This document shows, piece by piece, positions 38,174 to 45,648 of a DNA stretch of 64,000 bases. The first letter of the stretch is position 1. Every line of letters starts with the position of its first letter. The DNA is from Bacteroidia bacterium (GTDB lineage: Bacteria > Bacteroidota > Bacteroidia > SpSt-205). The translations under genes were made by a program, and so were the position numbers. Below the pieces are notes generated by a model, which was not told the origin of the DNA, searched no databases, and worked only from the letters and a program-made list of their open reading frames with translations. The stretch covers positions 1,951,729 to 2,015,728 of the forward strand of contig BPGV01000001.1 of NCBI GenBank assembly GCA_026003215.1. Direction: 5' to 3'.

Positions 38174-40246
38174 GAAACGCGGCCCATACCTATCTGCAAG
38201 CGCTTGGGCCCGTGTCTGGAAGGTTTTTTCTCCCACCCACTCCACAAAATGAAACACCCCTCCCGTAAAGGGCGCAAAGCCCCAGCCCAAGATAGACCCC
38301 ACATCGCCGTCGGCTTTGTGTAGTACGACTCCTTCTTGGTAAGTGCGGAAAGCTTCCGCTACTTGCACATAGAGGAAGCGGTCCTTGAGCTGTGTATGCA
38401 GCTCAGCTGGGATAGGTTTGGGCGGGAAAAGCTCTCGGAGGCGTGGCCAGAGGTATTTCGGGCGGCCATCGGTAGGGTATTCATAAAAGCCGCCTCCGCC
38501 TTTCCGACCGGGGCGTCCAAGCTGTTCTACGAAAAGCTGCCCTATCGCTTTTACGGGGTCATCGTCCAGAGGGCGCCCTAAGTCTTTTTCGGTCTGGCGC
38601 AGAATGCTATACATGAGGGAGATACTTACTTCGTCGGCCAGGGCTAAGGGGCCTACCGGCATGCCGGCCTGCCGGCCTAAGTTTTCAATCAGGGCCGGGG
38701 GAATCCCCTCTATGAGCATCCGTAGCCCTTCCCGCACGTAGGTGCCAAACACGCGAGAGGTGAAAAAGCCCCGACTATCTCGTACCACTATGGGTACTTT
38801 ACCTATTTGCCGCACGAAGTCCAATGCCCAAGCCAGCGTCTGCGGGCTCGTCCCTTGCCCTAAAATAACCTCTACGAGCGGCATGCGTTCCGCCGGCGAA
38901 AAAAAGTGTAAGCCAATAAAGCGTTCGGGCAAGCCGGCCGCTTCTGCTAAACTGGTAATAGGCAGGGTAGAAGTGTTGGAGGCTACAATCCCTTGGGGTG
39001 AGAGGTAAGGGGCCACTTCGGCATACACTTGGGCTTTGACCGAGCGGTCTTCCCACACCGCTTCAATCACCAAATCACTGTCAGCGAGGTCGCTATACGC
39101 ATAGGTGAAGTGGAGGCGTGTCCGGAGGGCTTGAGCATCAGCGGGGCTGAGGCGACCTTGGCGGACGGCTTTTTCGGTAAGGTTTTGGGCAAACTTTTGA
39201 GCTTCGGCCAGGGCGTTTTCGCTGGTATCCTTGACCCAGGTGGGGAAGCCGGCCGCTGCGCACACATACCCAATCGCTCGGCCCATCATCCCTGCCCCTA
39301 AAACGGCGACCTTTTGGATGGAGGCAGGTGGTACCTCCTTAGGCCGATGGGGCAAGTGGAGGAGGCGCTGCCTTTCTATGAAAAGGGTTTTTACCATCGC
39401 CCGGGCCGTACGGGTGGTCAGGGTCTTGGCAAAATATTGGCTTTCTATGCGCAGGCCAGTGACAAAGGGAACTTGCAAGCCTTCATACACGGCCCGCAGG
39501 CAGTATTCTAAGCCGGGATAGTGACCGTAGGTTTTTTCTCGGAGCTTGGCGATAGCTACAGAAAAGGTTTGTGCTCCGGTAGGAGTTTGCACGCCTCCGC
39601 CGGGGATTTTGTACTCGGGGTCGGTCCAGGGATTGGTAGCCGTGGGGTGGGTTTTGAGCCAGCTCAGGGCGGACTCTATGAGGGCTTCGGGGGTGTCTAC
39701 GGTGGCCTCAATAAGGCCGGCTTGTAAGGCTTGTGCAGGACGTAGACGCCGTCCTTCCAGCAGAATCTCTAAGGCGGGGGCTATCCCAATCTTCCGAGGA
39801 AGCCGCTGGGTTCCGCCGCCGCCCGGCATAAGTCCTAAGCTCGTCTCCGGCAGCCCTATTTCTATGGAAGGGTCCGCTATTGCTATCCGATGGTGGCAGG
39901 CCAGCGCTACTTCATATCCTCCGCCCAGCGCTGACCCATTAATCGCTGCTACCACAGGTTTGCCTCCCGTTTCTACCCGCAAAAGGACCTCTTGCACCGC
40001 CCAACTGGCCGCAAAGATGGCTTGGGCGTCCTCCGCTGCCATGAGTGCTTGCAGCGTCTCTATGTCCGCCCCGGCGATAAACTCTTTGTTCCGAGAGGAA
40101 AGCACTATCCCTTGTACCGAGGAGTCTGTCAGAACGCTTTCCAGAGCTTCCCGAAAGGCTTCTATACTCGCGGCATTCAGCGTATTGACTTTGGGCATTT
40201 TCCAGAAAAGGAGCGCAAAAGGCCCCTCTCGGAGGATTTCTATCAT
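38162..40246 (-). CDS. fadJ: Bifunctional enoyl-CoA hydratase / 3-hydroxyacyl-CoA dehydrogenase (FadJ/FadB-like)
   Basis: 694 residues from ATG 40246. Crotonase half (1-190) with NGSALGGGYEVALACHHR and PETSLGLMPGGGGTQRLPR, including the two catalytic Glu regions. The NAD-binding half starts near 315 (VAVLGAGMMGRAIGYVCA) with VIEAVWED, IGLHFFSPAERMPLVE and DSRGFFTSRVF. The two central beta-oxidation steps sit on one chain. No thiolase partner is adjacent, so FadJ versus FadB cannot be decided. Start confirmed by TACCTTTG 5 nt upstream. Confidence 0.92.
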   Translation of the reverse strand: MIEILREGPFALLFWKMPKVNTLNAASIEAFREALESVLTDSSVQGIVLSSRNKEFIAGADIETLQALMAAEDAQAIFAASWAVQEVLLRVETGGKPVVAAINGSALGGGYEVALACHHRIAIADPSIEIGLPETSLGLMPGGGGTQRLPRKIGIAPALEILLEGRRLRPAQALQAGLIEATVDTPEALIESALSWLKTHPTATNPWTDPEYKIPGGGVQTPTGAQTFSVAIAKLREKTYGHYPGLEYCLRAVYEGLQVPFVTGLRIESQYFAKTLTTRTARAMVKTLFIERQRLLHLPHRPKEVPPASIQKVAVLGAGMMGRAIGYVCAAAGFPTWVKDTSENALAEAQKFAQNLTEKAVRQGRLSPADAQALRTRLHFTYAYSDLADSDLVIEAVWEDRSVKAQVYAEVAPYLSPQGIVASNTSTLPITSLAEAAGLPERFIGLHFFSPAERMPLVEVILGQGTSPQTLAWALDFVRQIGKVPIVVRDSRGFFTSRVFGTYVREGLRMLIEGIPPALIENLGRQAGMPVGPLALADEVSISLMYSILRQTEKDLGRPLDDDPVKAIGQLFVEQLGRPGRKGGGGFYEYPTDGRPKYLWPRLRELFPPKPIPAELHTQLKDRFLYVQVAEAFRTYQEGVVLHKADGDVGSILGWGFAPFTGGVFHFVEWVGEKTFQTRAQALADRYGPRFLIV

Positions 40247-40251
40247 AACCT

Positions 40252-40259
40252 CAAAGGTA
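40252..40259 (-). promoter_or_regulatory. -7 element TACCTTTG for the fadJ-like gene
   Basis: Exact TAnnTTTG ending 5 nt before ATG 40246, 13 bp from the divergent element at 40273. Confidence 0.65.
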
Positions 40260-40272
40260 GGGAAGGGCATTG

Positions 40273-40280
40273 TACATTTG
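40273..40280 (+). promoter_or_regulatory. -7 element TACATTTG for the DUF1599 gene
   Basis: Exact TAnnTTTG ending 4 nt before GTG 40285. Confidence 0.65.
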
Positions 40281-40284
40281 CGCG

Positions 40285-40803
40285 GTGCCTTTCTCTGCTT
40301 ACGCGCACTGGCAAGCGCAAGCGCTTAAGGTTTTCCGCCAAAAGCATACCCAATACGGCGAAAGCTGGGCGGTACTGTCTCTTCCCTCGCTTATTGACCT
40401 TATGCTGATTAAGGCCCGACGTATTCAAACGCTTATGCAGCAAGAGGGACACCCAGCGACAGGAGAGCCGCCGGTATATGACTGGCTGGCTTTGGCAAAC
40501 TACGCTGGCCTCGCTCTTTTGCGCCTCCGTCAGGTAGATAAGCCCATAGAAGAAGTTATACCAGAAGTTTTCCAAGAAGCTGCTTCCCTCCTTGAAAAAA
40601 AGAACGCCGATTATGGGGAAGCTTGGCGAGAAATGCGGCCTCTGGCCTTTATAGAGTTTATTCTCATGAAGCTTGCTCGGCTTCGTTCCTTGGATAGCGA
40701 TCCTGAACGCAATCGCCAAGCTATGGCGGACAACTTTTTAGACATCATGAACTACGCATTTTTGTATTTGTCGTTGTATGGCGATGCGGCTTTTACCGCT
40801 TAG
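40285..40803 (+). CDS. DUF1599 protein (nucleotide-modification-associated domain type)
   Basis: 172 residues from GTG 40285. Two related halves: VFRQKHTQYGESWAVL with LIDLMLIKARRI, and LLEKKNADYGEAWREM with FIEFILMKLARL, the repeated DUF1599 pattern. The family is conserved in Bacteroidota. A link to nucleotide modification or salvage is proposed for the family, but its chemistry is not established. The spacing of TACATTTG decides the GTG start. It overlaps the next gene by 26 nt. Confidence 0.82.
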   Translation: MPFSAYAHWQAQALKVFRQKHTQYGESWAVLSLPSLIDLMLIKARRIQTLMQQEGHPATGEPPVYDWLALANYAGLALLRLRQVDKPIEEVIPEVFQEAASLLEKKNADYGEAWREMRPLAFIEFILMKLARLRSLDSDPERNRQAMADNFLDIMNYAFLYLSLYGDAAFTA

Positions 40804-41341
40804 GCGTTGGCTGTGGGCAGGCGCGTGGGCGGTGCTTTTGCATGCGGGAGGGGCGTGGCTGATAGACTTTCTGGCCTGGAAGTGGGGGCTGGTGTATGAA
40901 GTGATGGCGGGCCAGTTTCTTTTACTGGCTGGGGGGGCGTGGCTTTTGATTGTGCTGGTCGTGGTGCTGGCCAAGCTGCGCCGAGAGGGCTACGTAGACC
41001 CTGTGCGCGTGATAGTGTGGGTTTTTGGGGTCTCTCTTGTGAGCGCCCCTATCAAAGCCGCGACCGAAATGACCTTAGATAAGCTTCTCCCCGAAGCCTT
41101 CGCTCAGTATTCTGAAAAGCGCGCCGTAAAACTGCGTACTTACCTCAAAAGCCAACAAATAGAGCCTAAGCGTATTGAAGAGATAGTGCAGTTTCAAATG
41201 AAATTATATCAAGAATATCGAACAAAGTCTAAGGATTTTCTTTGGCTATTGGGACAAAAGCTGAAAGTGCTGGGAATTTTAGGGGCGCTATATGGGCTTA
41301 TTCTGGGGCTTCTTTTGCGCGGGGGTGGCAGCGCAGGATAA
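40778..41341 (+). CDS. Integral membrane protein, unknown function
   Basis: 187 residues from ATG 40778; ATG 40784 is also possible. Membrane segments near 13-32, 45-65, 77-92 and 165-183, with a basic, helical loop in between (LRTYLKSQQIEPKRIEEIV). Layout recalls DUF4199-type Bacteroidota membrane proteins, though no diagnostic motif is seen. Coupled to DUF1599 by a 26-nt overlap; the 3' end overlaps xerC by 44 bp. Confidence 0.7.
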   Translation: MAMRLLPLRRWLWAGAWAVLLHAGGAWLIDFLAWKWGLVYEVMAGQFLLLAGGAWLLIVLVVVLAKLRREGYVDPVRVIVWVFGVSLVSAPIKAATEMTLDKLLPEAFAQYSEKRAVKLRTYLKSQQIEPKRIEEIVQFQMKLYQEYRTKSKDFLWLLGQKLKVLGILGALYGLILGLLLRGGGSAG

Positions 41342-42203
41342 CCTCGCGCAGCTCGGCAGGCATAAAGTGGAGATAATGTTGCGTGGTGGTCAGGGCAGCA
41401 TGGCCTAAGAGCTGCTGTAGGTAGGCTAAATCCATTCCCGCTAAGAGTAGGTGAGTGGCGTAGCTGTGCCGTAGGGCGTGGGGGCTAATGGGCCGTTCTA
41501 TCCCGGCGTAGCGGGCAGCCTCCCGTACAATAGTGAAGGCCTGTACCCGGGTGAGAGGACCTCCTTTCTGGCTGAGGAGGAGATAGCCGGCAGCGGCAGA
41601 CCGAGGCCGGTATCGTTCTTGACGTAAGGGGAGGTAGGCTGTCAGAGCGGCTTCTATGCTGCGGCCATACGGTACCCATCGCAGTTTCTGGCCTTTGCCC
41701 CAGATGCGGAGCATTTTTTCCTCAGGAACGATGTCTTCTACTTTAAGGGCACAGGCCTCGCTTACTCGTAGGCCTGCACTATACAGAAGCTCTAAAAGTA
41801 GGCGGTTGCGGGGGCCGTGGCGTGTGTGTAAGGGGTACTTATCTATGAGGGCATTCGCTTCTTCTGCGGTAAGGTAGGTGGGCACTTTTCGCCAGAAGTG
41901 CGGGGTCTCCCACACTTCGGCCCAGTCTTCGTTCAAAAGCCCGTTTTGGTACAAAAAGTGGAGGAAGCTACGCAAAGCTGAGAGCTTGCGGGCTACGGTG
42001 ATGGCTTGCCATTCGTGGGCTTGGCTGAGGGTAGAGAGACGTTCTTGCAGGGTGGATAAGGTAAAGGGGTCTTGGAGAAAGGGCATTAGGTCCCGTTTGT
42101 AGGCTTGGAGGGTGGCGAGGCTGAGGCCTTTTTCAATAGAGAGGTGGTGGAGCCACTGGTCTAAGATACCTTTGGGGAGATGAAGCGGGTACGCATCCTG
42201 CAT
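41298..42203 (-). CDS. xerC: Tyrosine recombinase XerC/XerD
   Basis: 301 residues. N-terminal SAM-like core-binding domain, then catalytic residues: Arg in SAGLRVSEACAL, His-x-x-Arg in HALRHSYATHLL, His in LLGHAALTTTQHY with the Tyr nucleophile in that segment. Length and motifs are those of chromosomal XerC/D (dimer resolution), not a phage integrase; XerC versus XerD is undecided. Its start lies 24 bp inside the divergent aroQ gene, with TACATTCG 4 nt upstream of ATG. Confidence 0.9.
   Translation of the reverse strand: MQDAYPLHLPKGILDQWLHHLSIEKGLSLATLQAYKRDLMPFLQDPFTLSTLQERLSTLSQAHEWQAITVARKLSALRSFLHFLYQNGLLNEDWAEVWETPHFWRKVPTYLTAEEANALIDKYPLHTRHGPRNRLLLELLYSAGLRVSEACALKVEDIVPEEKMLRIWGKGQKLRWVPYGRSIEAALTAYLPLRQERYRPRSAAAGYLLLSQKGGPLTRVQAFTIVREAARYAGIERPISPHALRHSYATHLLLAGMDLAYLQQLLGHAALTTTQHYLHFMPAELREVILRCHPRAKEAPE
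42167..42174 (+). promoter_or_regulatory. -7 element TACCTTTG for aroQ, inside xerC
   Basis: Exact TAnnTTTG ending 5 nt before ATG 42180; it lies within the first codons of xerC. Confidence 0.6.
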
Positions 42204-42641
42204 GGCCCGAATGTACCATATATCGGCAAGGGCAGGGAGCCTTACTGGTATGGACGCATGCCTTGGGAAGTTTTTTGGGCCGACCTGCGAGCCCGGTATG
42301 CGGATACAGCCGAGCTGACGTACTTAGAGAGTCCCTACGAAGGGCAGCTCATAACTTGGATTTGGGAAGTAGAAGCGTATGACGCGCTCATTCTGAATCC
42401 GGGGGCGCTGGCGCATACCAGTTATGCATTGCATGATGCGTTGCGGGGGTGTGGGAAGCCCTGCATAGAGGTGCATGTGAGTCAGATTTATAGGCGTGAA
42501 CGGTTCCGGCAGCGGCTTGTTACCGCAGCTGCGTGTACCGGTGTGATTATTGGCTTGGGGTGGTATGGCTACGAACTGGCGCTACAGGTACTGCTGACTC
42601 AGGGAAAAGAAGAAATAGGCGATTCTTCTGAAGGGGTATAA
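42180..42641 (+). CDS. aroQ: Type II 3-dehydroquinate dehydratase
   Basis: 153 residues, normal length. LHGPN, REPYWYGRM (Arg and catalytic Tyr), LNPGALAHTSYALHDAL (Asn and His) and IEVHVSQIYRRERFR (Glu-x-His and Arg) are the type II active-site motifs. It dehydrates 3-dehydroquinate in the shikimate pathway. Divergences: HGPN instead of NGPN, and LESPYEGQ where most have QSNxEG. The 5' end overlaps xerC head to head by 24 bp; the 3' end overlaps the Wzz-like gene by 43 bp. Confidence 0.9.
   Translation: MKRVRILHGPNVPYIGKGREPYWYGRMPWEVFWADLRARYADTAELTYLESPYEGQLITWIWEVEAYDALILNPGALAHTSYALHDALRGCGKPCIEVHVSQIYRRERFRQRLVTAAACTGVIIGLGWYGYELALQVLLTQGKEEIGDSSEGV
42208..42215 (-). promoter_or_regulatory. 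-7 element TACATTCG for xerC, inside aroQ
   Basis: One mismatch from TAnnTTTG, ending 4 nt before ATG 42203; it lies in aroQ codons 10-12. Confidence 0.5.
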
Positions 42642-43585
42642 GTGGCTTCTGGGGGAGGGAGGAGGCCGATGTGATAGGCATACAAGATAAGTATAGAAGA
42701 AAGAAGAAAACTTCCTAATGCGGTTAATCCTATCACGAGACCGATAGAAATTTCCTCGGGAAATGTAGGAAGATACGGAGCTTGAATAACAAACAGAGCC
42801 CGTGGATATACGCGGAGGAAGTTTTCTCGCCGGTATTTTTCCTCAAGGAGATGGGCGTATGTTTCTTGGAGACGGATGAGCCGATTTTCTTGGCTGATTA
42901 TCTGGTCGTAATGGGCTAAGGCTTCAGGAGTTCCTATACTGAGGAGTATAGTCTTATTTTCGCTTGGGGCTGTGAGAATACGATACTTTACTCGTAGCTC
43001 AGAAAGGTTATTTTCTATTTGGTGTATTTCTTGGAGGAGGCTCTTGAGTTGGCGATTTGTTTCTTCAAGGGCCTCTTCCATGTGAATAACATCCTTGCAG
43101 AATCCCTCAGCTTTTCTTAAGAGGAAGTCTGCCATTGCATAGGCGTAGTGGGCTGAAGTATCGGTTACACGAAGCAGGATAGTGGAGTTTCTGGTTATCC
43201 GTATTTTTACATTTTTTTCTATTATTTTGCTTATTTCATAGAATCTTTTGCGAGCATTTTTGAGAGCTGGAATGTGGTAATGGTCATATAGCTGGAAGCT
43301 ATCTATGAGTGCTTGACGTACAGAATAGGAGTTGAGGTAGCTGTAAAGTCGCTCCAGGTCGCTGGCTTGTCCCGGCGTAAGGGCCGCTTGCTTCAGCAAA
43401 GGAGAGGCTATGCTAAGGTCAGGCGGAACAAACTCGGTTTCTACCACATACATAGGCTGCTGCAGAATAGCCCATGCTCCTGCTATAAGAGGAAGCGTTA
43501 CGGTAAATACTGCCCACAGAAACCTATATTTATACCATACTTTGATGTATTTGTCTATATTTGATATTGACAAAAAGGTATTCAT
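42599..43585 (-). CDS. Wzz-like chain-length/export protein 1
   Basis: 328 residues. Two membrane segments (about 22-42 and 278-302) bracket a helical periplasmic domain, the Wzz/polysaccharide co-polymerase topology. Motifs shared with the next gene: TEFVPPDL, LTPGQASDLERLYSYL and IRITRNSTI. No cytoplasmic kinase domain. Probably controls length or export of a surface polysaccharide. AT-rich. Starts 7 nt after its paralogue ends; the 3' end overlaps aroQ. Confidence 0.8.
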   Translation of the reverse strand: MNTFLSISNIDKYIKVWYKYRFLWAVFTVTLPLIAGAWAILQQPMYVVETEFVPPDLSIASPLLKQAALTPGQASDLERLYSYLNSYSVRQALIDSFQLYDHYHIPALKNARKRFYEISKIIEKNVKIRITRNSTILLRVTDTSAHYAYAMADFLLRKAEGFCKDVIHMEEALEETNRQLKSLLQEIHQIENNLSELRVKYRILTAPSENKTILLSIGTPEALAHYDQIISQENRLIRLQETYAHLLEEKYRRENFLRVYPRALFVIQAPYLPTFPEEISIGLVIGLTALGSFLLSSILILYAYHIGLLPPPEATYTPSEESPISSFP

Positions 43586-43592
43586 AAAGTAT

Positions 43593-44591
43593 TTATGGAT
43601 TTGCCGGGTGGAACTCTGCGGATATTTTTTCCTCTTCCGTGGAAAAAAGCCCTAAATAATGTGCATAAAGTACTATGACGGAACCTATACTAAAGCTTGA
43701 CAGTAAAGTAAGTATTATTATCAAAAAGCGTTTAGGCCTTGCAGGGGTAGTGGGTAGCCCCGGCTTATCTATTATCCATAATGGGTCTAAGCCAGATTTA
43801 TAAAATAATTCTCTGTCCATTCTTCTTCTTCTCAACTCGCTGACTTGGCCTATAAGGTTTCGTATGGTACTTTCTAAGTAGATTACTTCATCGTAATAGG
43901 CCAGGGCTTCGGGATTCTTAAAAAGGGACTCGTATACCACTCGGATACTACCTGTGGCTACATCCACATTAGTCACAATACCATATTTTGTTCTCAGATA
44001 TTTTAGCCTCTTTTGGAGAGAGTCAATCATGATTTCTATTTCTTTTTCTTGTTTATACGATTCTTCATAAGCTATAGGATTTCTGTTGTAAACTGATATC
44101 TCATTTTTCACCTTTTCGAGCGCAAAAACCACCATGTCATGGGCATATTGCGGGTCTTCATCGTATACTTCAAAAATTATGGTAGAGTTTCTTGTTATCC
44201 TTGAGCTTACTTTTCGTTTGAGAATGGAGGTTATTTTTCTTTCTATTTCCTTTGGATCCTGGGTGTTTTGTAAGCCATAGTGCTTGATGAGATCAAACTT
44301 AGCTACTAACTCTCCCATAAAGGTTCCGGATTGGAGGTAGCTCAGGGTGCGTTCTAAGTCGGCTGCTTCGCCGGGGGTTATGCGAGGATAAGGAAAGGCG
44401 TTGAGATCCTCCAGTAGCGGTGGGACAAACTCAGCTCGGCAGAGGTATTCGTCCGGCAAAAGAAATTGCCATAGCGCCATGAGCCCCCCAATCAAAATGC
44501 TTCCTCCTACAAGAAAAGGTAAGGAGCGGAGCCACGCTCGTATGTAGGAGAAGTAAGGCCACTGCTTGAGGCGAACCATCGCTGAATGCAC
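43593..44591 (-). CDS. Wzz-like chain-length/export protein 2
   Basis: 332 residues from GTG 44591; ATG 44579 is an alternative. Same topology as the neighbour, with membrane segments near 27-47 and 285-310 and a long coiled-coil stretch between (YKQEKEIEIMIDSLQKRLKYL, given as EIEIMIDSLQKRLKYL). Shared motifs AEFVPPLL, ITPGEAADLERTLSYL and SRITRNSTI show tandem duplication. TACCTTTG ends 4 nt before the GTG. AT-rich. Confidence 0.8.
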   Translation of the reverse strand: MHSAMVRLKQWPYFSYIRAWLRSLPFLVGGSILIGGLMALWQFLLPDEYLCRAEFVPPLLEDLNAFPYPRITPGEAADLERTLSYLQSGTFMGELVAKFDLIKHYGLQNTQDPKEIERKITSILKRKVSSRITRNSTIIFEVYDEDPQYAHDMVVFALEKVKNEISVYNRNPIAYEESYKQEKEIEIMIDSLQKRLKYLRTKYGIVTNVDVATGSIRVVYESLFKNPEALAYYDEVIYLESTIRNLIGQVSELRRRRMDRELFYKSGLDPLWIIDKPGLPTTPARPKRFLIIILTLLSSFSIGSVIVLYAHYLGLFSTEEEKISAEFHPANP

Positions 44592-44595
44592 TAAG

Positions 44596-44603
44596 CAAAG
44601 GTA
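44596..44603 (-). promoter_or_regulatory. -7 element TACCTTTG for the Wzz-like pair
   Basis: Exact TAnnTTTG ending 4 nt before GTG 44591. Confidence 0.65.
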
Positions 44604-44622
44604 AAGAAAAAGAAAGAGGCCT

Positions 44623-45648
44623 TTAGGGTTTGTAACCGGATTTCACAAATAGGTCCCCATAGCGGTCAGGGGGCAGAGCGAAGAGGGTTTGCAGGGGAAC
44701 TTTTTCTTTTTCTGCGTAGCGTCGCACTGCTTGCCATCCGAAGTACCACCCCAGCCGGGGCGGCGAGTCTTGCCCAAAAGGCTTGGTAAAAGGTTCCTCG
44801 CCTATGAAGGGTTGGTATTTAGAATATTGCGTCTCTTGGAAGTAAGGGAGCATCTCCTTATATGCGTAGCGGGCGTTTTCTTTGAGCCATTCCAGATGGG
44901 CTTGGGTATAAAATAGCCGCAAGGTATCGGGTAGTTCTGGTAGGAGTTTTTCTAAGGCATAGAGCTGGATGCCGTGCCATACCATGTAGTCTATCATCTT
45001 GGGGAGCAGCCGAGGCGAAAGCTTGGGCATCTTACTCCGAATAAGCCGAAGGGCTACAAACACCGGAATATGCGGCTCGGTCAATCGCCGCCGAATAAAA
45101 TACGGTAGGTCAGGCGGATAAAATCCAAAACTATCTGAAATAAAATAATGAAGGCCCAGCATAAGATGCTTTTCGCACAGCTGGCACATGTCACTTTCCA
45201 TGGTAAGCGCCCCTATGGGGCCATAGCCCGTGACAAAAGTCACCAGCCTGGGCAAAGAGTCCTGCGGGTATAGGGCTTTCCACCGCTGAAAAAGCTTTTG
45301 CAGCTTACCTACGAAGTCATAGGTAGGAGGATACCGCCGTACTACGGTATCTATAAGCCAGCGAAAGAGACTATCTTGGATAAGCGTACGCAGGTCTTCT
45401 ACATAAATACTGTCGGGTACAGAAGTATCTCCTTCATACACACAGTCGTAAAAAAAAGCCCGCATGCGTAGGGAGTCTTCTTGGGTGGGGAGACCTTTCC
45501 GCAAGGCTATCTCTGCTCGCCATACCGAGAGGGAAATAGGGGGTAGTTTTTCCTCGGCCTGGCAAGCTGTCAGTACAACCCCACATACCGCCGTAAGAGC
45601 CACTCTACGGAAAAGAGGGCCAATACCACCATTAACCATACGCTCCAT
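44623..45648 (-). CDS. gldB: GldB-like gliding motility lipoprotein
   Basis: 341 residues. Lipoprotein signal RRVALTAVCGVVLTAC with Cys near 29. GldB-like features: LMLGLHYFISDSFGFYP, the MVWHGIQLYALEKLLPELPD helix, and GWYFGWQAVRRYAEK near the C-terminus. GldB is required for gliding and T9SS function in Flavobacterium. ATG 45648 lies 79 bp inside the VWA gene, in another frame; ATG 45639 is also possible. Translationally coupled to the upstream gene. Confidence 0.8.
   Translation of the reverse strand: MERMVNGGIGPLFRRVALTAVCGVVLTACQAEEKLPPISLSVWRAEIALRKGLPTQEDSLRMRAFFYDCVYEGDTSVPDSIYVEDLRTLIQDSLFRWLIDTVVRRYPPTYDFVGKLQKLFQRWKALYPQDSLPRLVTFVTGYGPIGALTMESDMCQLCEKHLMLGLHYFISDSFGFYPPDLPYFIRRRLTEPHIPVFVALRLIRSKMPKLSPRLLPKMIDYMVWHGIQLYALEKLLPELPDTLRLFYTQAHLEWLKENARYAYKEMLPYFQETQYSKYQPFIGEEPFTKPFGQDSPPRLGWYFGWQAVRRYAEKEKVPLQTLFALPPDRYGDLFVKSGYKP

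Noticed and set aside
39546-40408. + strand frames opposite the fadJ-like gene
   Set aside because: Ser/Pro/Arg-rich antisense shadow of a well-conserved enzyme.
41298-42203. Phage or integrative-element integrase
   Set aside because: Length and motifs are those of chromosomal XerC/D; no attachment sites or phage genes are nearby.
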